Shown piece after piece: positions 5,927 to 13,607 of a stretch of 27,453 nt of DNA. Position 1 is the stretch's first letter, and each line of letters starts with the position of its first letter. The notes below the pieces were generated by a model that ran no database searches, was not told where the DNA came from, and saw only the letters and a list, made by a program, of their open reading frames with translations. Location: positions 1-27,453 of IMG/VR virus record IMGVR_UViG_3300046463_000235. One strand, 5' to 3'. This DNA comes from a virus. The translations under genes were made by a program, and so were the position numbers.

Positions 5927-8015
5927 CAGAACGACCGATCCGACGATTGAGACAGCTTTAGAGAGGTTCCGTCTTGCTGCGGAAGCCGACAATGAATGGC
6001 GCACCAAGTGTCTAGACGATCTGGATTTCTCCATCGGCAATCAGTGGCCTCTCACCATCGAAACAATCCGCGAAAAAGATGGTAGACCATGCCTTGTCAT
6101 GGATCAGATTCAGCAGTCGATCCGGCTAGTCTGCAATCAGTACCGTCAGCAGCCTCCGTCCATCACAATCAGCCCAGTAGGTGACGGCGCAGACGTGGAA
6201 ACGGCGGATATTCTTCAAGGCACTGTCCGGCACATTGAAACGAACTGCGATGCTCAAGTCACTTATGAAAAGGTGCACGAAGGCATCGTTAGGACAGGCT
6301 TCCATAGCTGCCGGATACTGACCGATTATGTCGATGACGATTCGGACGAACAGGAAATCGTCATTGAGTGGATTCCGAACGCTTTCTCGGTCTATTGGCA
6401 GCCCGGAGTTCCGCAAGCAAAGGCCCGATGGTGTTTCATCATTGCTGACCTGCCGAGAGACACGTACAAGGCCGAGTACCCTGACTCTGACCTAGCCACC
6501 TCGAGCGATTGGACCTCGACAGGAAATCAACCTGCCGAATGGATCAACAAAGAGTATATCCGGGTAGCGGAGTATTTCGAGGTCGTGGATGTAGACCGAG
6601 GCAAGGGCAAGCGTCCCGGTAAAAAGGTCATGTGGCGCAAGATGACGGCCTATGAGGTGCTCGATGAGAGAGAGCTTCCCGGCACATCCATTCCCGTTTT
6701 CACTGCGTATGGCGATGACATTGATGTGGATGGAAAGCGTTATGTGGCTGGCTTGGTACGAAACGCAAAGGGTCCGCAGCGCCAGTACAACTACATGGTC
6801 AGCGGAGCAACCGAAACAGTTGCTCTTATTCCGAAGTCCCCGTACATAGCCGTCGAAGGTCAGCTAGCAGGCCGGGAAACGCAGTGGGAACAGGCCAATC
6901 TCCGAAACTTCGCGGTTCTGCAATACAAGCAAGTGGATATTTCAGGAAAGCCCGCGCCGCCACCGCAGCGGCAGACAGCGGAGGCTCCGATCCAAGGATT
7001 CGCACAGATGATCGGGCAAGCATCGAATGACCTCAAAGCCTCTCTCGGGCTGTATGATCCATCGCTTGGGCAGCGTCGAGGCGACGAATCCGGCAAGGCC
7101 ATTGAAAGGCTTCAGCAGCAGGGCAACATCGCCACATTGAATTATTCCGACAACATGAGCCGGATGATGAAGCGGCTCGGGAAGTCTCTCCTTGAATGGA
7201 TTAAGGTCATTTACAGCGAGCCTCGGGTGCAAAGGATCATCAATCCCGACAGCACCGTTAAACATGTCGTGATTCACAACGGCGAAGACCAGCAGGAAGA
7301 CGCGCAAGCCCTAGCGCTGAAGGAAGACATCAAGAACATCTACGACATTGGAACAGGCCGGTATGACGTGATTATCTCAGTCGGGCCGACTTATCAATCG
7401 AAGCGCCAAGAGGCTGTATCGACGCAGATGGACTTGCTCAAGGTATTGCCTCCTCAGACGGGCCAGATTCTTGTGGACCTGATCGTTCGGAACATGGACA
7501 TTCCCCAGGCGAACGAGATGGCCGACCGGATCAAGAAAACGCTTCCTCCGAACATCGTGGAAGGTGACCAGGGTGACCCAAAGGTTCAGCTTCAACAGGC
7601 GCAGGCACAGCTTCAGCAATTCAGCCAGCAGCATGAATTGATGACCAAAGCCTTGCAAGAGGCGCAGCAAGTAATTCAGACGAAGCAAGTCGAGCAGCAA
7701 GGCAAGAATCAGATAGCGCAGATGGAACAGGCCACAAAGGAAAACATCGTTCGGATGCAGGAAGCAACCAAGCTGGCCGTAGCTCAGATCAACGCCTCGA
7801 AGGACGCGAATCAGACCATCGCTGACCAGGAAATTGCGCAGTATGAGCTTTTGCATAACGCGGCACACGACATCGCCTTACAGAAAGACCAACAAGAGCA
7901 TCAGCAGGCTCTCGCGCAGCAACAGCAGGCAGCGGCGGCGCAGACACAGCAATCCGATCAGCAATTCCAGCAGCAACAGGCTCAACAGCAACCAGAACCG
8001 ACAGGAGCGCAATAA
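5907..8015 (+). CDS. Portal protein (P22 gp1-like)
   Basis: The 702-residue product resembles P22-type portals (P22 gp1, 725 residues). These form the dodecameric ring at one capsid vertex through which terminase packages DNA. Early residues (LDDLDFSIGNQWP, then CLVMDQIQQSIRLVCNQYRQ) match the typical start of the family. The core includes GTSIPVFTAYGDD and QRRGDESGKAIERLQQQGN, which I take as the clip/stem region. From about residue 556 the chain becomes a Gln-rich predicted coiled coil ending in near-poly-Gln, comparable to the long alpha-helical barrel of P22 portal. ATG 5907 is chosen over TTG 5901. Order before scaffold and coat supports the call. Confidence 0.92.
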   Translation: MAVTQTSRTTDPTIETALERFRLAAEADNEWRTKCLDDLDFSIGNQWPLTIETIREKDGRPCLVMDQIQQSIRLVCNQYRQQPPSITISPVGDGADVETADILQGTVRHIETNCDAQVTYEKVHEGIVRTGFHSCRILTDYVDDDSDEQEIVIEWIPNAFSVYWQPGVPQAKARWCFIIADLPRDTYKAEYPDSDLATSSDWTSTGNQPAEWINKEYIRVAEYFEVVDVDRGKGKRPGKKVMWRKMTAYEVLDERELPGTSIPVFTAYGDDIDVDGKRYVAGLVRNAKGPQRQYNYMVSGATETVALIPKSPYIAVEGQLAGRETQWEQANLRNFAVLQYKQVDISGKPAPPPQRQTAEAPIQGFAQMIGQASNDLKASLGLYDPSLGQRRGDESGKAIERLQQQGNIATLNYSDNMSRMMKRLGKSLLEWIKVIYSEPRVQRIINPDSTVKHVVIHNGEDQQEDAQALALKEDIKNIYDIGTGRYDVIISVGPTYQSKRQEAVSTQMDLLKVLPPQTGQILVDLIVRNMDIPQANEMADRIKKTLPPNIVEGDQGDPKVQLQQAQAQLQQFSQQHELMTKALQEAQQVIQTKQVEQQGKNQIAQMEQATKENIVRMQEATKLAVAQINASKDANQTIADQEIAQYELLHNAAHDIALQKDQQEHQQALAQQQQAAAAQTQQSDQQFQQQQAQQQPEPTGAQ

Positions 8016-8227
8016 TGTTTCAGCAAGCATCTTTAAATCAGAATTACGAACATCCGAAATGTGAATGCCATGAATGCACGCAAGCTCGATGGAGAATGTA
8101 TGCAGGATTCGGCAAAGCTTCGACACTGGGTCCACAAGGACTCCAACCTCTATCTTCCGGTTTGACGGGCCTGGGATGTGCTGACAACTCATTTGTCAGA
8201 GATAAGATTGATAAAGGCACACTCTAA
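8015..8227 (+). CDS. 70-residue protein with CECHEC motif
   Basis: The ATG overlaps the portal stop (TAATG). The small product contains CECHEC at residues 17-22 followed by TQARWRMYAGFG, which could bind a metal ion, then a Gly/Leu-rich linker and a charged C-terminus (RDKIDKGTL). I recognise no family. It lies between portal and scaffold, where phages often keep small head or regulatory proteins. The stop overlaps the next ATG. Confidence 0.6.
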   Translation: MFQQASLNQNYEHPKCECHECTQARWRMYAGFGKASTLGPQGLQPLSSGLTGLGCADNSFVRDKIDKGTL

Positions 8228-8382
8228 TGGCTGAACCAAAAGCTGAAGATCATCCTCCGATGGATGAAAAAGACGTGTTGAGGCTCATTCTAAACGGCTG
8301 GGATTACGAGAGGGCCAAAGGAATCGTGCAGAATTACAACGATGCTCGGGCCGGATGGCTGGGAAAGAAGAACGGCCAATGA
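8227..8382 (+). CDS. 51-residue acidic protein
   Basis: A short frame starts at the ATG overlapping the previous stop (TAATG) and ends overlapping the next gene (ATGA). The product is acidic at the start (MAEPKAEDHPPMDEKD) and helical after that (VLRLILNGWDYERAKGIVQN). It ends in a basic stretch (GWLGKKNGQ). Overlaps at both ends and protein-like composition support it. No family or function recognised. Confidence 0.55.
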   Translation: MAEPKAEDHPPMDEKDVLRLILNGWDYERAKGIVQNYNDARAGWLGKKNGQ

Positions 8383-8627
8383 CCATCAAATCATATAAAG
8401 ACAGGCCTAAGATTAAGCGATTATTAGCATCTGGTCTGTGCATGGAATGCGGGTTACAACCGCTTGCAACTCTCACATTATGTAATCAATGTGCTGATCG
8501 GCACAAACGCATAACGCGGGAACGCAGGAGCAATCAACAGAGAGAAACTCTCAGGAAGCGCAGAGATTCCTATCGCTACCAAGAAGAAAATATTGACTAT
8601 TCCTATGTGCAGATGGCGGAAAGGTAG
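8379..8627 (+). CDS. 82-residue zinc-finger-like basic protein
   Basis: The ATG at 8379 overlaps the previous stop. Residues 21-44 hold two Cys knuckles (CMECG and CNQCADRH), followed by a strongly basic, Arg-rich helix (KRITRERRSNQQRETLRKRR) and a Tyr-rich acidic end. Paired C-x2-C knuckles with a basic tail resemble small DNA-binding ribbons, or the zinc-binding part of HNH proteins without a catalytic core. A nucleic-acid-binding role is inferred only. The next gene starts 12 bases after its stop. Confidence 0.65.
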   Translation: MTIKSYKDRPKIKRLLASGLCMECGLQPLATLTLCNQCADRHKRITRERRSNQQRETLRKRRDSYRYQEENIDYSYVQMAER

Positions 8628-8639
8628 GAGATTACGACA

Positions 8640-9545
8640 ATGGCCGATGAAACCGTAATAGTCGAAACGCAGGAAGTTCCGCTTGGCGAAGCGTCGATGG
8701 CCGAGTACAAGAAAGCCGTCAAGGATGGCAAGGAAGTCGCCACGCGAGAAACGATCACGGCCAAGCCCGAAGAGACGGAAGAAGTAAAAGAGGCAAAGCC
8801 GAAAGCGCGCGGCGGATTCCAAGCCAAAATTGACCGTCTCATCAAAGCGCAAGCCAGTCTTGAGGAAGCAAAAACGGCTGCCGAGAAACGCGCTGCTGAA
8901 GCTGAAGCCAAGCTGAACGGCAACGGCGTTCCGAAAACGGAACAAACGAACGGTGAACCACAGCGTGAGAGTTTCCAGACCGATGCCGAGTATCTGAAGG
9001 CTTTCACACGCTGGGAAGTCAAACAGGAAATGAAGGCAGAACGGGAAGCTGAGCAAAAACAAGCTTTCGAGGAGCAAGTTAAGGAAGCTCGAAGCGCCTA
9101 CAACGCCCGGATGATCGCTTTGCAGGCCGAAAACGAGGAATACAAGGAATTGATGAGCCAGTCGATTTCGGTTCCAGCGGCGATTGAAGGTCCGATCACA
9201 CTGGAAATGGAGAATGGGCCGGAAGTGGCGATATTCCTGGCTCAGAATCCCGATATTTGCAAGGAATTAACGGAAATGTCTGCATCTCGGGCGATTGCCG
9301 AGGTTTGGAAGATTTCCGAGAAGCTGGCAGAGGGGAAAACGGAGGAAACCGATGAAGAAAAAGAAACACGCGAGGCAGCCGAAGCCGAAGAGCAAGAAAA
9401 AGCCATCAAAGCGGCAGAAATAAGAAAACGGCCCCCGGCTCCGATCAAGCCAGTGTCGGGTGGGTCAAGCCGCTCGACGATTCCGCTAGACAAAACAGAT
9501 TATCAGGCGTACAAGAAACTCAGGTCGCAAGGGCGCGTACAATAA
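8640..9545 (+). CDS. Capsid scaffolding protein
   Basis: A ribosome-binding site (TAGGAG) precedes ATG 8640. The 301-residue product is highly charged, Lys/Glu/Ala-rich and mostly helical, with coiled-coil stretches (IDRLIKAQASLEEAKTAAEK; AEREAEQKQAFEEQVKEA). It ends in a basic helix (DYQAYKKLRSQGRVQ). P22 scaffold (gp8) is about 303 residues, mostly helical, and binds coat through a basic C-terminal helix-turn-helix, so length, composition and C-terminal charge agree. Its place between portal and coat is the standard one. It would guide coat assembly and leave the shell before or during DNA filling. Sequence similarity is weak, as usual for scaffolds. Confidence 0.85.
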   Translation: MADETVIVETQEVPLGEASMAEYKKAVKDGKEVATRETITAKPEETEEVKEAKPKARGGFQAKIDRLIKAQASLEEAKTAAEKRAAEAEAKLNGNGVPKTEQTNGEPQRESFQTDAEYLKAFTRWEVKQEMKAEREAEQKQAFEEQVKEARSAYNARMIALQAENEEYKELMSQSISVPAAIEGPITLEMENGPEVAIFLAQNPDICKELTEMSASRAIAEVWKISEKLAEGKTEETDEEKETREAAEAEEQEKAIKAAEIRKRPPAPIKPVSGGSSRSTIPLDKTDYQAYKKLRSQGRVQ

Positions 9546-9736
9546 TGTTGCTAAAAACATTCAGCATCATTACAGGAGGATTTTTGCCGGTGGAAATAAA
9601 AGATGGCAATCCGCCGGAAATTATCTTTTTGAAGGATTCCGACGAAAGAGTGAAAGAATGCCTTGCCAGCAAGATCACTCTGGAAGGTAGGAATCCTAAT
9701 GGCTCGCTAATTTTGCGTGATTGGAGTAATACGTAA
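9545..9736 (+). CDS. 63-residue protein between scaffold and coat
   Basis: The ATG overlaps the scaffold stop (TAATG). The product is short and of mixed composition (ITGGFLPVEIKDGNPPEIIF; LEGRNPNGSLILRDW) and probably beta-rich. There is no membrane segment or signal. I do not recognise it. Small genes between scaffold and coat sometimes encode decoration or head-completion proteins, but there is no sequence support for that. A 157-base non-coding region with hairpins follows it. Confidence 0.55.
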   Translation: MLLKTFSIITGGFLPVEIKDGNPPEIIFLKDSDERVKECLASKITLEGRNPNGSLILRDWSNT

Positions 9737-9738
9737 CT

Positions 9739-9769
9739 TTGAAAATCTAACCTGTGAGCGTTTAACGCT
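9739..9769 (+). promoter_or_regulatory. Candidate coat-gene promoter with palindromic -10 region
   Basis: TTGAAA (9739-9744) lies 16 bases before TTTAAC (9761-9766), matching five and four positions of the sigma-70 hexamers. The -10 is embedded in the perfect palindrome AGCGTTTAACGCT (9757-9769), which could be an operator or a short hairpin. It stands in the only sizeable gap between scaffold and coat, where an extra promoter for the most abundant protein would make sense. The assignment rests only on hexamer matches. Confidence 0.35.
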
Positions 9770-9777
9770 TAAAACCT

Positions 9778-9821
9778 GCCGGTTCAGGTCCGGCAACTTC
9801 CGTAGAGCGGTTGTCTCGCTC
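9778..9821 (+). other. Two hairpins in the coat-gene leader
   Basis: The region holds two perfect five-base-pair stem-loops, each with a seven-base loop: GCCGG-TTCAGGT-CCGGC (9778-9794) and GAGCG-GTTGTCT-CGCTC (9805-9821). Neither is followed by a T-run, so they are not typical terminators. They precede the coat gene by about 70 bases and may stabilise or process its mRNA. The first resembles a tRNA T-arm, but no tRNA can be built around it. Confidence 0.4.
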
Positions 9822-9893
9822 CCAACCTCCTGATTCGGAAACAGGAACGGCTCAAACAGCGTTTCTAATTCTCGAAGATAGGAGGAAATCCAC

Positions 9894-11111
9894 TTGAGTA
9901 ACACCCTGTTAACCATCGGGATGATCACCCGTGAGACTCTTCGTGTGCTCGAAAACGAATTGACCTTCACGCGGCAGATCAACCGAAGCTACGATTCGCA
10001 GTTTGCAAAGGCTGGAGCGAAGATCGGCAACGTGCTCAACGTGCGCTTGCCGGTGCGCTTCAACTATTCTCAGGGCCAAGGTCTTGTGCTTCAGGACTTG
10101 ACCGAAAGCTCGGTGCCGGTTGTTCTGAACATTCAGTATCAAAGGTCGTTTGCCATCACATCCTCGGATTTGGCTTTATCGGTGGACGATTTCCGAAAGC
10201 GATTCATCGAAAAGGCTATGAAGAGCATGGCAAACCAGATCGACCAGGACGGTCTAGCGCAGTACAAGAACGTGAACAACGAAGTCGGCACACCTGGCTC
10301 GGTTCCGAATACCATCCAGACCTACCTCGACGCAGGGACTCTGCTATCGAACGAAGCGGCTCCTCTCGAAGATCGGTGCCTCGTCATTAGCCCAGCCATG
10401 AACGGCACGATTGTTGGTGCCTTGACTGGGCTTTTCAATCCACAGAAAACGGTCAGCGAACGCTGGATGAAGGGCTTGATGTCGGAAGAGACGGTCGGCT
10501 TCGACTGGTACATGGATCAGAACTGCAACCAGCATACCGTCGGGCTTGGCGGCGGTACTCCTCTTTCCAACGGCGTGGCGCAACTTGGTTCGAGCATCAT
10601 CACCGATGGCTGGACCGCTTCAACGGCGATCCTCAATCGTGGTGATGTCATCCAGTTTGCCAACGTGTTTGCCGTCAACCCGCAAAGCCTACAGACTTTC
10701 GGGACGCTGGCAAACTTCGTGGTGACGGCTGATGTTTCCTCGGATGGCGGCGGCGCGGCGACAATTCCGGTGCAGATCAACGGAGCCGGGGCCGTGCTAG
10801 TCGGACCTTACCAGAACGTAAGTCAGGCGATTGCTGACAATTCGGCTATCACCATCAACGGCGCTTCTGGAACCAAGTCTCAGCGCGGGCTGGCCTTCCA
10901 TCCCGACGCTTTCACGTTCGCTTCTGCCGACTTGCCGCTCTATGGCGGCCTCGACATGGCGGACCGGATTGCCGACGATCAAGACCTCAAGATGAGTATG
11001 AGGGTGATACGTGACTACGACATAAATCTTGATAGGGCTCCACTTAGGATGGATTTACTCGGCGGTTGGGCGACGCTTTATCCCCAGCTTGCCGTGCGTA
11101 TCGCTTCGTAA
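9894..11111 (+). CDS. Major coat (capsid) protein, P22 gp5-like
   Basis: The 405-residue product follows the P22 coat family pattern (P22 gp5 is 430 residues). The N-terminal helix region TRETLRVLENELTFTRQINR and SQFAKAGAKIGNVLNVRLPV match the family start; then QDLTESSVPVVLNIQYQRSF. The long core includes SPAMNGTIVGALTGLFNPQK, and the C-terminus contains FASADLPLYGGLDMADR. The start is TTG 9894, fixed by the strong AGGAGG 9 bases upstream. Coat forms the HK97-fold shell assembled around the scaffold. A separate leader and probable promoter fit high expression. A weak hairpin (GGCTCC with GGGGCC, 11120-11136) follows the stop. Confidence 0.92.
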   Translation: MSNTLLTIGMITRETLRVLENELTFTRQINRSYDSQFAKAGAKIGNVLNVRLPVRFNYSQGQGLVLQDLTESSVPVVLNIQYQRSFAITSSDLALSVDDFRKRFIEKAMKSMANQIDQDGLAQYKNVNNEVGTPGSVPNTIQTYLDAGTLLSNEAAPLEDRCLVISPAMNGTIVGALTGLFNPQKTVSERWMKGLMSEETVGFDWYMDQNCNQHTVGLGGGTPLSNGVAQLGSSIITDGWTASTAILNRGDVIQFANVFAVNPQSLQTFGTLANFVVTADVSSDGGGAATIPVQINGAGAVLVGPYQNVSQAIADNSAITINGASGTKSQRGLAFHPDAFTFASADLPLYGGLDMADRIADDQDLKMSMRVIRDYDINLDRAPLRMDLLGGWATLYPQLAVRIAS

Positions 11112-11161
11112 CAAATTAAGGCTCCCAATCGGGGCCGGAAAGTACATTTCAGAGGATAGCG

Positions 11162-11827
11162 ATGGCGATAACAACAACAACACTCACTTCAGCCTTATCC
11201 GCAACCGATACACTGGTTCACGTTGCGAGCGCGACCGGCATTACCGCTCCCAACTTCCAAACCGCAGCGGGCATCACCGTTCTTGTGATTGAACAGGAAC
11301 GAATGCTCGTTATCGGCGCTCCGAACGGGACTTTTGTTCCTGTTCTGCGCGGCCAAGGCGGTACACAACAGGTCGCACACGCAAACAGCGCCCTAGTTTT
11401 CATCGGATTGCCAACGGATTTCGCGGCGTTTATCGAAATCTTTGGAAATTTGATGACGAGTCAGCAGACTCAAGAAGGCGTGACCCAAAATGCGGTCAAG
11501 CTCTTCGGTTCTGCTGATGCCGTGCTTTCCAGCGTGTCGAGTTACAACGTCGTTATGACTGCCGGCGTGGATGCGATTACGCTTCCAACTCCGATAGCGG
11601 GCGACGAAGGCAACATCATCGACATCTGGAGCGCGACCGCTCAACAGCATACCGTAACAGCGGCTTCGGCTGCCTTTGCGGTTGCCAGCGCAAGCGGCCT
11701 TCGGACCATTTGCACGTTCCCGGCGCAGATCGGGGCAGGAATCAAGCTCCGAGTTTGCAACCTGCTCTATCACGTTATCGGGACGGGCGGAACGGGTACG
11801 AACAGTGGTCCCGTGGTCTGGACGTAA
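11162..11827 (+). CDS. Putative virion structural protein, 221 residues
   Basis: GAGGA precedes the ATG. The product is Thr/Ala/Gly-rich and beta-predicted. The first ~80 residues (MAITTTTLTSALSATDTLVH, then ITVLVIEQERMLVIGAPNG and VLRGQGGTQQVAHANSALV) form a compact domain that I recall near coat genes of soil phages, without a known name. A second part (about 100-221) has LPTPIAGDEGNIIDIW and a Gly/Thr C-terminus. It has no signal peptide. Its position directly after coat suggests a decoration, head-completion or fibre-base protein. Function is inferred from position only. Confidence 0.7.
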   Translation: MAITTTTLTSALSATDTLVHVASATGITAPNFQTAAGITVLVIEQERMLVIGAPNGTFVPVLRGQGGTQQVAHANSALVFIGLPTDFAAFIEIFGNLMTSQQTQEGVTQNAVKLFGSADAVLSSVSSYNVVMTAGVDAITLPTPIAGDEGNIIDIWSATAQQHTVTAASAAFAVASASGLRTICTFPAQIGAGIKLRVCNLLYHVIGTGGTGTNSGPVVWT

Positions 11828-11856
11828 CCAATTAGTTAATAGCTTTACAAACCCGA

Positions 11857-11882
11857 GGGGCAGCGGCTTGGTAGCCTGCCCC
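11857..11882 (+). terminator. GC-rich hairpin in the 11828-11941 gap
   Basis: GGGGCA (11857-11862) pairs with TGCCCC (11877-11882), with an inner GGCT/AGCC stem and a TGGT loop. A two-base GC bulge interrupts the left arm. It is followed by ACACAATA rather than a T-run, so intrinsic termination would be inefficient. Further small inverted repeats follow before the next gene. It could attenuate or process the transcript after the coat region. Confidence 0.4.
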
Positions 11883-11941
11883 ACACAATACCCCGGCGTT
11901 GTCGGGCATCCTTAGACTAGCTCCTAGCGAGGTTAGGACAC

Positions 11942-12922
11942 ATGCCACCAATCACACAGTACGGCAGCTTTACGAAACAGATTGCGGACCAGATCAATGC
12001 GAACATCAATGCGGCTGGATTAGCTTTTCTGAACGGTAACATCATCATGCTCGACCCATTCGCTGGAGTCGATACGAATGACGGCATCACGGCCCCGGTG
12101 AACACGCTTGGTAGGGCTTATGGCATCGGGCGTGAAGGCAAGAACGACGTAATCGCGCTCATTTCGAATGGCCTCACGACCTCGACGGCACGCGTCAATA
12201 CGGCTTTTGTCTGGGCCAAGAACGCGCTGCACCTGGTCGGAGTATCGTGTGGAGTCAATCTCTCGAATCGCGCGAGAATTGCTCCATCGACTTCGGCTAC
12301 AGCGTTTGCCAACTTCCTGACAGTGAGCGGCTCCGGCTGCCTTTTCAGCAACATTGAACTATTCGCCGGATTCACGACCGGAACTACAGCGGCAATTGCG
12401 CTCACCGTGACAGGCGGAAGAAATCTATTCTACAACTCGCACATCACCGGAATGGCCGACGCTGCAAGTGCGGCTGACGCCGGAAGCCGACACGTAAAGA
12501 TCAGCGGCACAGGCGAGAATCAATTCGTAAACTGCACCATTGGAAGCGACACAATCGCCCGTACGAATGCCAATGCCTCCATTGGGCTTGCAGGCGGCAC
12601 GGCCCGCAATGAATTCCGTAACTGTGTATTCCCATTCTATTCCGGTGACGGTAATAGCCTCGGCATCATCGTTCCAGCGGCGGGCATGGACCGCTTCCAA
12701 CTTTTCGACAAGTGCATCTTTATCAACGCGATCAAATCGGGCGCTACCGCAATGACTGCTTTCGGTGCGATTACGGCACAGACCAGCCCTGCCGGAATGC
12801 TCGTTTACCGAGATTGCGGCATGGTGGGGATCACAGCCAACGAAGGAACGACCAAGACGGCGGCTTATGTCATCGGGCCAGCAGTCAGTTCCTCTATGGG
12901 GATTGGCGTCAACCCGGCGTAA
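11942..12922 (+). CDS. Putative beta-helix virion protein, 326 residues
   Basis: The ATG is preceded by GAGG and AGGA. After a helical N-terminus (FTKQIADQINANINAAG) comes a phrase typical of beta-helix proteins (LDPFAGVDTNDGITAPVNTL). A series of short rungs with an Asn-Cys or similar turn follows: QFVNCTIGS, EFRNCVFPF, LFDKCIFIN and VYRDCGMVG. Such repeated rungs are characteristic of right-handed parallel beta-helices of the pectate-lyase type, common in phage tail and decoration proteins. No catalytic site is apparent. There is no signal peptide. It may decorate the head or tail and bind a polysaccharide, but that is inference from fold and position. Confidence 0.75.
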   Translation: MPPITQYGSFTKQIADQINANINAAGLAFLNGNIIMLDPFAGVDTNDGITAPVNTLGRAYGIGREGKNDVIALISNGLTTSTARVNTAFVWAKNALHLVGVSCGVNLSNRARIAPSTSATAFANFLTVSGSGCLFSNIELFAGFTTGTTAAIALTVTGGRNLFYNSHITGMADAASAADAGSRHVKISGTGENQFVNCTIGSDTIARTNANASIGLAGGTARNEFRNCVFPFYSGDGNSLGIIVPAAGMDRFQLFDKCIFINAIKSGATAMTAFGAITAQTSPAGMLVYRDCGMVGITANEGTTKTAAYVIGPAVSSSMGIGVNPA

Positions 12923-12931
12923 AGGGGACAG

Positions 12932-13123
12932 ATGGACGGTTTCCCGAAGTTCAAATATCACGTTCGCGGCGGCGGCCACATTGTCGTGACTACGCCCGAA
13001 CAAGAAAAGGCTCTTGGGCCGGAATGGGTCGATAACAAGGCCCCTCAGCTTAGTTTGTCACCCGTTCCGGTCACAGAGAAAAGGCGCGGAAGGCCAGCAG
13101 GAAAAGAAGCAGGGACTCCCTGA
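12932..13123 (+). CDS. 63-residue basic protein
   Basis: The ATG follows AAAGGGGACAG. The product opens with a short beta-like segment (FPKFKYHVRGGGHIVVTTPE) and ends in a disordered basic tail (TEKRRGRPAGKEAG) that contains an AT-hook-like GRP core. Equivalent small proteins often precede the head-tail connector genes in P22-like soil phages, but I know no function. Its stop is 6 bases from the end of the reverse-strand HNH gene. Confidence 0.65.
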   Translation: MDGFPKFKYHVRGGGHIVVTTPEQEKALGPEWVDNKAPQLSLSPVPVTEKRRGRPAGKEAGTP

Positions 13124-13128
13124 TGAGA

Positions 13129-13596
13129 TTAGAAGAATTTCCAGGTACGGTTAAGCTTGATATCGGAAACAATCACTTGAGTTATTCCGAATCGGGATGC
13201 TATTTCCCTTTGGGAGAGTCCTTGCTTCAGAAGTTCTCTTATTTCGTGCACCTTTGTTACCGTGAGCTTGCGAGGCTTTCTTCCTTTTTTCGCAGAATCA
13301 GTCATGTTGTCCTGATTCGTGCCGATGAACAAGTGGTTTGGATTGCAACACGGCGGATTGTCGCATCGGTGAAGGACAAAATAGGGGTAAGGATCAATGC
13401 CGCGAGTGATCAGCCAAACGATTCTAGTGGAAACAAATGCTTTTGCGCTACGAATCGTGACATTGCCATAGCCACTTCCGACTCTACTGCCATTCCAAGT
13501 CCAGCATTCATTGTCAGATTTTATGCTAACTTTGTTCCAAAATCTATTCCGCTCGCTATTGGTAAGACTATTAAAAGGCAATGGCTTAGCGTGCAT
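13129..13596 (-). CDS. HNH homing-type endonuclease
   Basis: This 155-residue reverse-strand product has the HNH_3-like core: ERNRFWNKVSI and CWTWNG at the start, then a central LHRCDNPPCCNPNHLFIGTN with His76, Asn86 and His88, and a following DNM-D-S-KKGR element. The C-terminus (about 111-148) is a helix-turn-helix (VHEIRELLKQGLSQREIASR) that probably sets target specificity. Such free-standing endonucleases spread by cutting DNA at uninterrupted sites in related phages. It is the only full-sized reverse-strand gene among the late genes. It abuts the gp4-like gene, whose start appears altered. No good ribosome-binding site precedes its ATG. Confidence 0.9.
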   Translation of the reverse strand: MHAKPLPFNSLTNSERNRFWNKVSIKSDNECWTWNGSRVGSGYGNVTIRSAKAFVSTRIVWLITRGIDPYPYFVLHRCDNPPCCNPNHLFIGTNQDNMTDSAKKGRKPRKLTVTKVHEIRELLKQGLSQREIASRFGITQVIVSDIKLNRTWKFF

Positions 13597-13607
13597 GGGA
13601 GGATTTT

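Noticed and set aside
9682-9802. Possible tRNA or tRNA remnant (T-arm-like GCCGG-TTCAGGT-CCGGC with acceptor-like AACTTCC)
   Set aside because: The only upstream partial partner (GGAAGGT) is about 113 bases away, lies in a coding frame and has a mismatch. No D-arm or anticodon arm folds, and the near-invariant A58 is replaced by G.
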